Assembly (NCBI GenBank): GCA_016715985.1
Contig: JADJXD010000001.1
Coordinates: 4,340,001-4,404,000 of the forward strand
Length of the DNA stretch: 64,000 nucleotides
Source of the DNA: Saprospiraceae bacterium
GTDB taxonomy: Bacteria; Bacteroidota; Bacteroidia; Chitinophagales; Saprospiraceae
Reading direction: 5' to 3'
The translations under genes were made by a program, and so were the position numbers. Position 1 is the first letter of the stretch. Each line of letters starts with the position of its first letter. The notes below the pieces were generated by a model, which was not told where the DNA came from, made no database searches, and worked only from the letters and a program-made list of their open reading frames with translations. This document shows, piece by piece, positions 36,996 through 45,075 of this stretch.

Positions 36996-37481
36996 ATGCA
37001 ACTCACCCCCTTCTTTATTTTACTGATACCACTTATGATGAGTTGTGGTCAGAAAAGTGCCGAGCCCATGGCACTAATGAGTTCCGGCTTTACAGATACA
37101 ATCAGCACTGAAGTAGCTGTACAACACCAGGAAAATTATCAGGCTTTTCTTGATTCTCTCAATGTATCCAATGATAGTCTGGGCAACAATGGTTGGGTAT
37201 CTTTAAATAGTCTGGAACAATACATTTCACTTTCAAAGACCTATGCTGCAGAAAATCATTTCGAATTGTCAGGATTCAGGATTTATCATGCAAAATACCC
37301 GGACGAAAATGAAAACGAAGGTAAACTGACATTTTTTGTTTCTCCCACTGGCCTAAAAGCAGATGTTCAGAATCAAAACAACAATGGTCGTGAAAATGAT
37401 CCTGATATTCTTTATGCCCCTCTAAATTATGTTAACTCCGGCAATCCTCCTAATAAGGTTTATCCCTTTAACGTTGAATAA
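36996..37481 (+). CDS. Small lipoprotein of unknown function
   Basis: 161 residues. Lipoprotein signal MQLTPFFILLIPLMMSC with lipobox LMMSC, Cys at 17. The rest is soluble and acidic, without known motifs; a segment SLEQYISLSKTYAAENHFELSGFRIYHAKYPDENENEGKLTFFVSPT resembles hypothetical proteins common in Bacteroidota. First of four closely spaced genes ending in a two-component pair, so it may belong to that signalling unit. Confidence 0.7.
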   Translation: MQLTPFFILLIPLMMSCGQKSAEPMALMSSGFTDTISTEVAVQHQENYQAFLDSLNVSNDSLGNNGWVSLNSLEQYISLSKTYAAENHFELSGFRIYHAKYPDENENEGKLTFFVSPTGLKADVQNQNNNGRENDPDILYAPLNYVNSGNPPNKVYPFNVE

Positions 37482-37489
37482 CAACTCAC

Positions 37490-38110
37490 ATGACGCAATA
37501 CATCGGACTGGTTTTACCTGGCATTACGCTTCTCGTATCGTGGTGGCTGGGAATAAAAAATAACCGGTTTGATGTTTTTTTTCGTTATATTTTATTGTTT
37601 ATTATTTTTACAGAAGCTTTGGGGAGTATCGTGCAGAAACATACAACACTTTCCAATCATTGGGTGTATAATGTATTTACACTGTTGATATTTGTCCTTT
37701 TTATCAGGCTTTTTTACACCCACACGCATTCCGCAAAGTGGAAAAAACTGATGATGGCTTTCTCCTTTTTGCTCGTCCTGATATTTCTGGCAGATAATCT
37801 ATGGAACCAAAGTCTGTTTTCAGAACTACAGATTTTTACCTACCTGTCCGGTGCGGTATTTCTCATTATTTCCATTTCCGGTTATCTTTATGAGATGATT
37901 GATTCTGACAGAATAATTTATTTTTATAAATTGAGATCTTTTTGGGTAAGTCTCGGGCTGTTGCTTTTTTATGTTCCTTTTATACCCATATTGGTCGGTT
38001 CAAATTATCAGTTGTTTGATTTTAATGTGAGATTTATTTTGATTATTTCTTTAAATATCATCATGCATATATGCTTTATTACATCTTATCTATGGGGAGA
38101 GAAGATCTGA
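37490..38110 (+). CDS. Multi-pass membrane protein of unknown function
   Basis: 206 residues with about six hydrophobic helices (starting YIGLVLPGITLLVSWWLG). No catalytic motif. It starts 8 bases after the lipoprotein and overlaps the start of the histidine kinase gene, so it may be the sensing partner of that kinase, which has only one membrane helix. That link is inference from position. Confidence 0.72.
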   Translation: MTQYIGLVLPGITLLVSWWLGIKNNRFDVFFRYILLFIIFTEALGSIVQKHTTLSNHWVYNVFTLLIFVLFIRLFYTHTHSAKWKKLMMAFSFLLVLIFLADNLWNQSLFSELQIFTYLSGAVFLIISISGYLYEMIDSDRIIYFYKLRSFWVSLGLLLFYVPFIPILVGSNYQLFDFNVRFILIISLNIIMHICFITSYLWGEKI

Positions 38111-38886
38111 CAATTATTATTATTTCCTTTGTCGGAATTCTGCTGATCATGGTCAGTGTGATATTTGTATTGTTTTATTTTTTTAACCAGAAAAGGATAC
38201 GTTACATACTCGAAAAACAGGAAGCAGAACGATCCGCTGAGCGTGAACTCGAAAAAGCCCGTATAGAAAATCAGGAACACCTGCTCCAAAACCTGAGCTG
38301 GGAACTCCATGATAATATCGGACAACTGATATCCGTCAGTAAAATGCAGCTCTCCATGATGAAAGAGCCACCTTTACCGGCAGATCGCAAGATATTGGGT
38401 GACACTATTGAGATACTCGGTAAGACACTCGATGACGTACGCAGCCTTTCCCGATCACTCAACACAGAGTCTATCATGTCTATGGGATTGCTGAAAGCGA
38501 CATCCTTTGAAACCGACAGACTCAACAGACTGAAATTTGTCAAAGCACAACTCAACATTGATGGTACGCCGATCAGGTTGCCCGAAGATCATGAGATCAT
38601 TCTTTTCAGAATCATACAGGAGCTTATCTCCAATGTCATCAAACACGCCAAGGCGACAGATTTTGTCCTTACATTCCGATATGACAAAGACAGACTGCAG
38701 ATTACCTGTGTGGATAATGGTATAGGGATGTCATCCGGTACATCCGGATACGGACTTGGACTCAAAAATATCATGTCCCGGTCATCAATGCTGCATGCCG
38801 TGACCACCGTAGAAAATCCGGAAGGGGGCGGTCTCCGTACGACCATCAGTTATCCGATTGTTCATCCGGTAAATATTGCGGGCTGA
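38071..38886 (+). CDS. Sensor histidine kinase, NarL/DesK-type (HisKA_3)
   Basis: 271 residues. One N-terminal membrane helix (about residues 13-36), a short coiled coil, then the HisKA_3 phosphoacceptor ELHDNIGQL with His about 80, and a HATPase domain with N-box ELISNVIKHAKA and G-boxes DNGIGM and GYGLGLKNI. No periplasmic sensor domain. The first ATG overlaps the previous gene by 40 bases; a second at 38092 would give a more usual overlap. The stop overlaps the response-regulator start by one base. Confidence 0.92.
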   Translation: MLYYILSMGREDLTIIIISFVGILLIMVSVIFVLFYFFNQKRIRYILEKQEAERSAERELEKARIENQEHLLQNLSWELHDNIGQLISVSKMQLSMMKEPPLPADRKILGDTIEILGKTLDDVRSLSRSLNTESIMSMGLLKATSFETDRLNRLKFVKAQLNIDGTPIRLPEDHEIILFRIIQELISNVIKHAKATDFVLTFRYDKDRLQITCVDNGIGMSSGTSGYGLGLKNIMSRSSMLHAVTTVENPEGGGLRTTISYPIVHPVNIAG

Positions 38887-39527
38887 TGAAAAAGCTGGTT
38901 TACATCATAGACGATCATGCGCTTTTCAGCAAGTCTCTCGAGATGCTGATCAACACGTATGAAGAATATACCGTAGGTTTTTGCGGACAAAACGGCAGGG
39001 ATCTGGTGTTCCGGCTTCAGGATGTAAATTTTGCCGATCCGGATATCATCCTGCTGGATCTCAATATGCCGGTCATGAATGGCATAGAAACCATGGACTG
39101 GATATCCAAAAACCGACCTTCTGTACCGGTACTGGTACTCTCCATGCAGGATGACGAAAAGCTGATACTCGAGATGGTCAGAAAAGGTGTAAAAGGATAT
39201 CTCCTGAAAGATATAACGCCGATACAGCTCAAAAAAGCGCTCGACGATACCTTGCAATATGGATTTTACCACACCGAAAAAGTAACCAAAGCCCTCGTAG
39301 GTGCTCTGCAGAATGACAGACATCACGTGGCAGACATCAAAGAAAAGGAGATGCTTTTTCTCCGGCTTGCCTGTACCGAAAAAACCTACAAAGAGATCGC
39401 CGACGAGATGCATCTGAGTCCCAAGACGATCGACGGCTACCGCGAGGCGCTTTTTGAGAAGCTGGAAGTGAAGTCAAGGGTAGGGCTGGTGCTGTATGCG
39501 ATCAGACATAATATATGTCGGTTGTAG
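38886..39527 (+). CDS. LuxR/NarL-family response regulator
   Basis: 213 residues. Receiver domain with acidic pair DDH, phosphoacceptor Asp in ILLDLNMPV and Lys in GYLLKDITP; C-terminal HTH LACTEKTYKEIADEMHLSPKTIDGYREALFEKLEVKSR. Partner of the overlapping histidine kinase. Targets unknown. Confidence 0.95.
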   Translation: MKKLVYIIDDHALFSKSLEMLINTYEEYTVGFCGQNGRDLVFRLQDVNFADPDIILLDLNMPVMNGIETMDWISKNRPSVPVLVLSMQDDEKLILEMVRKGVKGYLLKDITPIQLKKALDDTLQYGFYHTEKVTKALVGALQNDRHHVADIKEKEMLFLRLACTEKTYKEIADEMHLSPKTIDGYREALFEKLEVKSRVGLVLYAIRHNICRL

Positions 39528-39664
39528 AGGGGGCAGGAAGTAGTAATGGATGGCAAAGCTGAGTATGGTGATGCAAGTGTTTAGGTGGGAGGAAAGTATT
39601 TATATTGTGGAAAGTTGGCTTGAAAGTAAAAATGCGGACGTTTTATAAAATTGTATATAAATAT

Positions 39665-39695
39665 TTTGTTGATTGTATGGTATGAAATATATTTG
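39665..39695 (+). promoter_or_regulatory. Promoter at the left edge of the EAD island
   Basis: TTTG (39665-39668), 19 bases, TATATTTG (39688-39695): an exact match to the Bacteroidota consensus. The rest of the 39528-39770 spacer has no gene. It would drive the pterin-dehydratase/EAD11 gene and perhaps the genes behind it. Confidence 0.65.
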
Positions 39696-39770
39696 TAAAT
39701 TAATAAAGGGTATTTGTTTCTGAAATTATAGGTGTGTCCAATATTTTATCTTTTCAAAATAGTAAAAAAT

Positions 39771-40457
39771 ATGTCAAATTTTATATCAGCGATATTACCC
39801 AAAAATACACCAATTGGACCAGACCCACTTTCGGATGAAAAACTTGCCTTAATACTCAAAAATGAATTTCCGGATTGGAAGATCGTTAATTCTCCACTAC
39901 CTACAGATACATTTATCTTAAAGAAGGAAATTTACAGAGAGTATGTTTTTAATGATTTTGATAGTGTAATTCTATTTATGTCTAAAGTAGCTGTGGGGTG
40001 TAATATATTTCCGCATCATCCAAGATGGGAAAATACCTGGACTACACTCAAAGTGTGGTTATCGACTTGGGACATCGAACATATTATTACTTATAAAGAT
40101 ATCATGTTAGCAAGGTATATGGATAAAATATATACCGATTTTGATAAACCAAATGAAAATCTGCACACATCAGCTAGGAAAAAGACAGAACACAGTAATT
40201 TTCTAAAGAAACTTCAATCACTGATTGGTGAAAATAAATTAGTGGAAGCTATTGAAAAAGTATTTGAATACAATTCATTAAATCCTGAAGATGATAAAAC
40301 AGAAGAAGTTATCCTTCTAAAATCACGGCTTACAAGAGTTCAAAATGATTATCTTAATAATACCATTAAACGGGAGGATTTTGAATTGGAAATCACAAAA
40401 TTGAGTCAATCACTTTTAAAAATCATTAAAAATTTATCCAATGGAGAAATTAAATGA
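39771..40457 (+). CDS. Pterin-4a-carbinolamine-dehydratase-like domain fused to EAD11
   Basis: 228 residues from ATG 39771 (MSNFISAILPKN); an earlier GTG at 39732 adds a non-conserved leader. Residues about 10-128 match pterin-4a-carbinolamine dehydratase: LSDEKLALIL, EYVFNDFDSVILFMSKVA, PHHPRWENTWTTLKVWLSTWDIEHIITYKDIMLARYMD. The two active-site His (HHP) are kept, but the third, in the usual STHD, is Trp (STWD). Residues about 145-228 are an EAD11-like helical adaptor (FLKKLQSLIGENKLVEAIEKVF ... ITKLSQSLLKIIKNLSN) like those on four other island proteins. This suggests the pterin enzyme fold serves here as a conflict effector or sensor. Overlaps the next gene by 17 bases. Confidence 0.82.
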   Translation: MSNFISAILPKNTPIGPDPLSDEKLALILKNEFPDWKIVNSPLPTDTFILKKEIYREYVFNDFDSVILFMSKVAVGCNIFPHHPRWENTWTTLKVWLSTWDIEHIITYKDIMLARYMDKIYTDFDKPNENLHTSARKKTEHSNFLKKLQSLIGENKLVEAIEKVFEYNSLNPEDDKTEEVILLKSRLTRVQNDYLNNTIKREDFELEITKLSQSLLKIIKNLSNGEIK

Positions 40458-40716
40458 TAAGCAATTTAAGCAAAGACTTACTGAACTTAAGGGATGGAAA
40501 AAGGATGGGAAGTATATCTTAAAAGAGTATCAATTTAAAGATTTTGTAGAAACTTTTGATTTTATGACAAAAGTAACAATTATTGCTGAATCACCAGGTC
40601 ACCATCCCAATAAGTATAATGTAAATTATATAGTTCAAATTAAATAAAGTACTCATGAAGTTGAAGTGTTAATAGAAAGGGATTTTTAGTTGGCAAATAG
40701 AATTGATAACATATAA
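40441..40716 (+). pseudogene. Pterin-4a-carbinolamine dehydratase with two in-frame stops
   Basis: The first 68 codons read as the N-terminal three quarters of a standard dehydratase (LTELKGWKKDGKYILKEYQFKDFVETFDFM ... ESPGHHPNKYNVNYIVQIK). The frame then hits TAA at 40645, where the family has Leu, and continues STHEVEVLIERDF, hits TAG at 40687, and continues LANRIDNI to a final TAA at 40714. With the stops read through it is a normal full-length family member (about 91 residues) with all three active-site His. Two nonsense changes and no frameshift imply recent decay or, less likely, readthrough. Confidence 0.85.
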
Positions 40717-40984
40717 ACCTAAAAGATATGATTTCAAAAATAAATCTTACAAATTACAAGGCTTTTGATAAAGCTGAATTAAAAATAAAACCCATTACTA
40801 TACTTTTAGGAGCTAATAGTGTCGGAAAAAGTAGTATAATTCAATTTTTATTATTGCTGGAGCAAACTGTTTTGGCAGAACAAAGAAATTACAAATCTGC
40901 ATTAAAACTGAATGGTAATTATGTGAATTTAGGAGAAACAACTAATTTGCATAGAAGACATGACACGAATATTCCTTTACAATT

Positions 40985-40992
40985 TAGTTTTA
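40985..40992. repeat. Target-site duplication, left copy
   Basis: TAGTTTTA, repeated at 41981-41988. Eight bases is the length IS1595-family elements generate. Confidence 0.85.
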
Positions 40993-41980
40993 TCGTAAAG
41001 CCCACTTAATTACTGTAGGCTAATTTTATTTGGTTTTTAAAAATCGAGTCTGCTTTACTCATTCGTCCAACCAATTTATCAAAAATAGTATTTTTATGAA
41101 TGGATCGATTGATTCGATAGCAAAATTCATCTAAATATCCCTGAAGATAGTCATGATTTACGCTATGATGAATGCCCCGTATCCAACTCTTTAGCTGCTG
41201 AATACATCGGTGCATTACTTTGAAATTCTTGTCGGGCTCACTCTTCTCCTGAGTTATGTTATAAACATCACATAAAGGAGAGTAGCCTCGCCACTTATCT
41301 GTCAAAACTGTGGCTTCGCTCGAAATGTGTTTTTCAAATAACGTCTTAAGCTCCTTTGTAGATGCATTTTCTATCTTTCTAGCATACATTCTTTTGATCC
41401 CTGTTGTACCGTTTTTCTCTACTGCAACAATGATTTGCGCCTTTTTCTCTGCACCACGTCCAATTTGATCTTCTTCTTTTGGCCTATAAACGCTTCATCT
41501 ACTTCAACTTGTCCAGTTAATGGGTGCTTTTCTGAACTCTTCATTGCAATTCTTACCTTATGTTGAAACATCAAGGCAGTTTTACGATTAATACCAACAT
41601 TTTTTGCCAATTGCTCTGCGGAGATACTCTTAGTTGTGGCGGTCATTTTGAAAACAATATAAAACGCCTTCTCAATTCCAAATTTAACTTTATGGAACAA
41701 TGTATTAGCCGTTGGAGAAATAATTCTTTGACAATTTTTACATCGCTTATGATGCAAAAACAAACAATTATGCTCTTCTTTACAATGACATTGCGGACAT
41801 TCAAAGCCATTGGACCATTTGTGATGTGCTAAATAAGCATAGCAGCTATCTTTGTCTGAAAACCTTTTTATAAATTCCAGTTCATTTTGTCCTGTAAATA
41901 TTTCAAATCCTTCCATTATTAATATTTTATTCCGTAAATATACAAAATTTTCTTAATACGTAGGTAAGTGGGCTTTACTA
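40993..41980 (-). mobile_element. IS1595-type insertion sequence
   Basis: 988 bases. Terminal inverted repeats 40993-41008 and 41965-41980 share GTAAAGCCCACTTA; the outermost two bases differ (TC versus TA). Flanked by the 8-base duplication TAGTTTTA. The single transposase gene, on the complement, is frameshifted. The exact duplication and restorable target gene say the insertion is recent. Confidence 0.9.
41006..41916 (-). pseudogene. IS1595-family (ISXO2-like) transposase with a frameshift
   Basis: N-terminal part 41916-41419 has a zinc ribbon (CPQCHCKEEHNC ... CKNC), a helix-turn-helix ISAEQLAKNVGINRKTA and the first catalytic Asp in GQVEVDEAFIG. The second frame begins within the A/G-rich stretch near 41470, reading DQIGRGAEKKAQIIVAVEKNG, and continues through MYARKIENAS to HHSVNHDYLQGYLDEFCYRINR at 41006. 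One missing base explains the break. A -1 ribosomal shift on the AAAAGAAGAAG run is possible, but no standard slippery heptamer is present, so decay is preferred. Confidence 0.85.
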
Positions 41981-43427
41981 TAGTTTTAATTTTAGAAGTT
42001 CGAATTTAAACGACACCATAAAAAATAAGTTATTAGGAGGATTTATCATTGGCGGTTTTAATTTTTTAGATTATTTATTAAGGAATAATTTGATTAATAA
42101 TGCTTTACTTTTAAAATATTTAAGCGAATTTAATAAAAATAATTTTGAAACATTAAGATTTAGATCCTTTAATATAAAGGATTTGAATACAAAAGATTTT
42201 GATTTTGAAGAAATTATATCTTTGATATCACAAGCTGTTAAAAAATTGAACTATCAGGATCTTGAGAATCAGTTCTTTAAGAAGTTTTTTTCTTATAATT
42301 CTATAGATTATATTATTCATCCTGACACGGAAATAGAAATTATTGAAATTTATAGATTTTTAAATGAAATATCCAATATAGGTAATAAATCGTATGTTTT
42401 ATCATTCGAAGTTATTTCAAACAAAGGACTATTTAACATAAATTCACTAGAACTCAAAACTAACGAAAAGACTATAATTAAAATCTCAAATGATTTAATT
42501 AATAAGAAACAAATATCTAGTGTTTTCTTTAACTCAAAGGTGATTTCCAGCAGCTCAATTAAAAATATTGGAGAAATTATTGATTGCAAATCTACTATTT
42601 TTGGATTTGGAAAACATGATGTTACAAATAGAAGCTTTGAATTTTCTTATTATATGTTGAAAAGAATAATAGAAACTTCAACCGATGAAATTCAAGAAGT
42701 ATTTAGACCTGAAAATGTTCATTATGTTAGTCCTTTGAGATTTAATCCCAAAAGATATTACCTTCTTGACAAAGCAAATGCAAATCTAAGTATTGATACT
42801 TTTGATGGAGATTCAATAGCTGAAGTATTAAAAGATGATCCTGCTCTTTCAAAAAAGGTAAATAAGTGGTTTAACAAATTTGGATTTGATATATCTGTGG
42901 ATAATGTACAAGACATCATTCACAAACTTAAGGTGTCACAAAATGGATTAAGTTTAGATATCACTGATGTAGGTTTTGGAATTTCACAAGTTCTACCTGT
43001 TATAATTCAAGGTTATTTATCTAAAAAAGAGTCACTAACTATCATTGAGCAACCTGAAATCCACTTGCACCCAAAAATGCAAGCAGAATTAGCAGACCTG
43101 TTTATTGAAATTTGCAGTGAATTAAAAGAAGATGAAAAAGTTGAAGATAATAAGGTAGTACCTGCTAAGTATTCCATTGAAAAATATTTAGTAATTGAAA
43201 CTCATAGTGAATATTTATTAAAAAGATTGAGAAGGCGAATTGCAGAGGGTAGAATAAAGAGTGATGATGTAGTAATTTATTCCTTTGAAAAATCTGAGCA
43301 TGGCACTTCGTCAATAATGAAAGAAATTGATATAGCTGAAAGAGGTTTTTTTGAATGGCCAATTGATTTTTATGGAAATGAACTTCTGGAAGATAGTATA
43401 AAATTTATGAAATATCAAAAATATTAA

Positions 43428-44141
43428 ATGGGAGCCTATACAGTAGATATAAAAATTTTAGAAATTGATGACCCAACAGTTTTTTCTGATATCCTTTTGC
43501 CTTTAACAAATAAAATGAATCTTTGTAAGTTAGCACTAGATAGGACTGAGCATGCTGAAAAATCCTATTGGACAATTGCAGAAAACAATGGAAATGTTAG
43601 GCTGTGGTTAGAGTTGGTACTCAATAGAACAGCACCCCATAAATACTGTTATGTTGATTTGCCAGATGGCTGTGGACATGATGATGATTTATTTGTAAAT
43701 ATTTGTTGTGAAGTTCCAGATGTTAAGAAATTACTTACTGATGATCATTCAAGCTATTCACATAAAGAAAATGTTATAAATAATATATTTAGGCATAGAG
43801 AAATTGAATTTCAAATTTTAACTGCCAATGATGCTAAAAAGGATGTTAATCTTATCTGTACTCCTTTTATTGAAATTCAAAATTGGGATTCTAAACTAAA
43901 TGAATTAGTATATGCATTTGCAGGAATCTATCCCAATAAAGGAAGTTCCAAAAGAATTGCAACTGCAGCAATTGGAGATTGCATAAACTTAAGCTTTAAA
44001 AGCAAAGCATCTGACAATTGGTTTAACATTTTAACAGAAGCCTATAAGAGAGGTAAAATAATATCTCTCGTTAAGATTGGTTTTGCGGAATATCCTGAAA
44101 ACTTAACTTTTTCGAATTTTTTGGATACTTATAATAAATAG
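43428..44141 (+). CDS. Partner protein of the DUF3696 ATPase with C-terminal EAD1
   Basis: 237 residues, ATG directly after the ATPase stop codon. Residues 1-145 are an unrecognised alpha/beta domain with many acidic residues and a conserved-looking DLPDGCGHDDDLFVN patch. Residues about 150-237 are an EAD1-like adaptor (NWDSKLNELVYAFAGIYPNKGSSKRI ... DNWFNILTEAYKRGKIISLVKIGFAEYPENL) that aligns without gaps to the N-terminus of the trypsin-like protein at 48590. The pair would let the ATPase unit recruit an EAD1-bearing effector. The ATPase is broken now, so this gene may be stranded. Confidence 0.75.
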   Translation: MGAYTVDIKILEIDDPTVFSDILLPLTNKMNLCKLALDRTEHAEKSYWTIAENNGNVRLWLELVLNRTAPHKYCYVDLPDGCGHDDDLFVNICCEVPDVKKLLTDDHSSYSHKENVINNIFRHREIEFQILTANDAKKDVNLICTPFIEIQNWDSKLNELVYAFAGIYPNKGSSKRIATAAIGDCINLSFKSKASDNWFNILTEAYKRGKIISLVKIGFAEYPENLTFSNFLDTYNK

Positions 44142-44145
44142 AAAT

Positions 44146-45015
44146 ATGAAACTCATTTTTGTACACGGAAGAGCCCAGGAAGATTTTGAAGAAGCAGCAT
44201 TAAAACAAGCCTGGATTGAGTCATTTAAAAAAGGTTTGACAAAGGCAGGACTTACTTTGCCCAATGATGTAACCATAGATTTTCCTTATTATGGAAAAAT
44301 GCTTAAACAATTGGTAGATGAGGCTCAAAAGCCTTTGGAATCTTCTGATGTAACACGAAGTGGATACAAACCAACAGAGTCTGAAGAAATACAATTTTTT
44401 GAATCATTTTTGGGAGAAATTGCCTTGAATAGTGATTTGCCCGAATCTGAAAAGAAAGAAATACTCAGATTAAGTGAGCAGGAAAGGGGAATCTTAAATT
44501 GGGAGCTTGTGCATAAAATTGCTGGGTTCATTGATACAAAAGGGTATTTTTCATCAACTTTATTGAAAAAGTTTACGCTGGATGTATTTTTTTATTTAAA
44601 CATAAATGAAATTAAAAGAAAGATAAATCAAAAAGTTGAGAGTGTGTTTGATAATGAGCCTTGTGTGGTCGTTGGTCATTCCTTAGGATCCATAGTAAGC
44701 TATTTGGTTTTATTAGAGAATCCAAATTTTCATGTAAAGAAATTTGTCACTTTGGGTTCACCTTTAGGTATGAATTCTATTCGTAAACACTTGGAGCCTA
44801 AAAGAATGCCATCATGCGTTAAAAATGGATGGTACAATGCTTTTGATGAACGTGATTTTATTGCATTAAAACGATTAGATAAGATCAATTTTAATATCAG
44901 ACCTGAAATAATAAATTCTAACCATGTAAAGAATTTTACAGATAATCGGCACGGGATTGTGGGGTATTTAGAGGATGATGTTGTTGCAACTCAGATTTTT
45001 TATGAATTGGTTTAA
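44146..45015 (+). CDS. Alpha/beta hydrolase, probable effector
   Basis: 289 residues. LIFVHGRAQ forms the oxyanion loop and VVVGHSLGSIVSYLVL the nucleophile elbow with Ser about 185; FDERDFIAL and NRHGIVGYL give a plausible Asp and His. No signal peptide, so cytoplasmic. The middle section (about residues 45-150) is a helical insertion. No EAD is evident. Position, 4 bases after the EAD1 partner gene and 60 bases before the NACHT gene, suggests a lipase or esterase-type effector of the island. Confidence 0.8.
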   Translation: MKLIFVHGRAQEDFEEAALKQAWIESFKKGLTKAGLTLPNDVTIDFPYYGKMLKQLVDEAQKPLESSDVTRSGYKPTESEEIQFFESFLGEIALNSDLPESEKKEILRLSEQERGILNWELVHKIAGFIDTKGYFSSTLLKKFTLDVFFYLNINEIKRKINQKVESVFDNEPCVVVGHSLGSIVSYLVLLENPNFHVKKFVTLGSPLGMNSIRKHLEPKRMPSCVKNGWYNAFDERDFIALKRLDKINFNIRPEIINSNHVKNFTDNRHGIVGYLEDDVVATQIFYELV

Positions 45016-45075
45016 CAAATAAAGGCTTAAAAAGGTCAATTAATAATTAATAAGTATTTAAGTCAATTTTTTGAT

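Larger units (their letters stand above)
40728..43427 (+). pseudogene. DUF3696-type AAA ATPase split by an IS1595-type insertion
   Basis: N-terminal part 40728-40992 has Walker A LLGANSVGKSSIIQ. The remainder 41989-43427 has ISQVLPVIIQG, Walker B LTIIEQPEIHLHPKMQAEL, the sensor IETHSEYLLKRLRRRI and a C-terminal DUF3696-like FFEWPIDFYGNELLEDS. Removing the insertion and one copy of the 8-base duplication TAGTTTTA restores the frame exactly (QFSFNFRSSNL), about 570 residues. These OLD/ABC-like ATPases often form two-gene defence systems with the next gene. The next gene follows with zero spacing. A truncated 445-residue product from 42090 is possible but lacks Walker A. Confidence 0.88.

Noticed and set aside
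38862..39413. 183-codon complement frame opposite the response regulator
   Set aside because: The plus-strand regulator has full receiver and HTH motifs; the complement frame has none.
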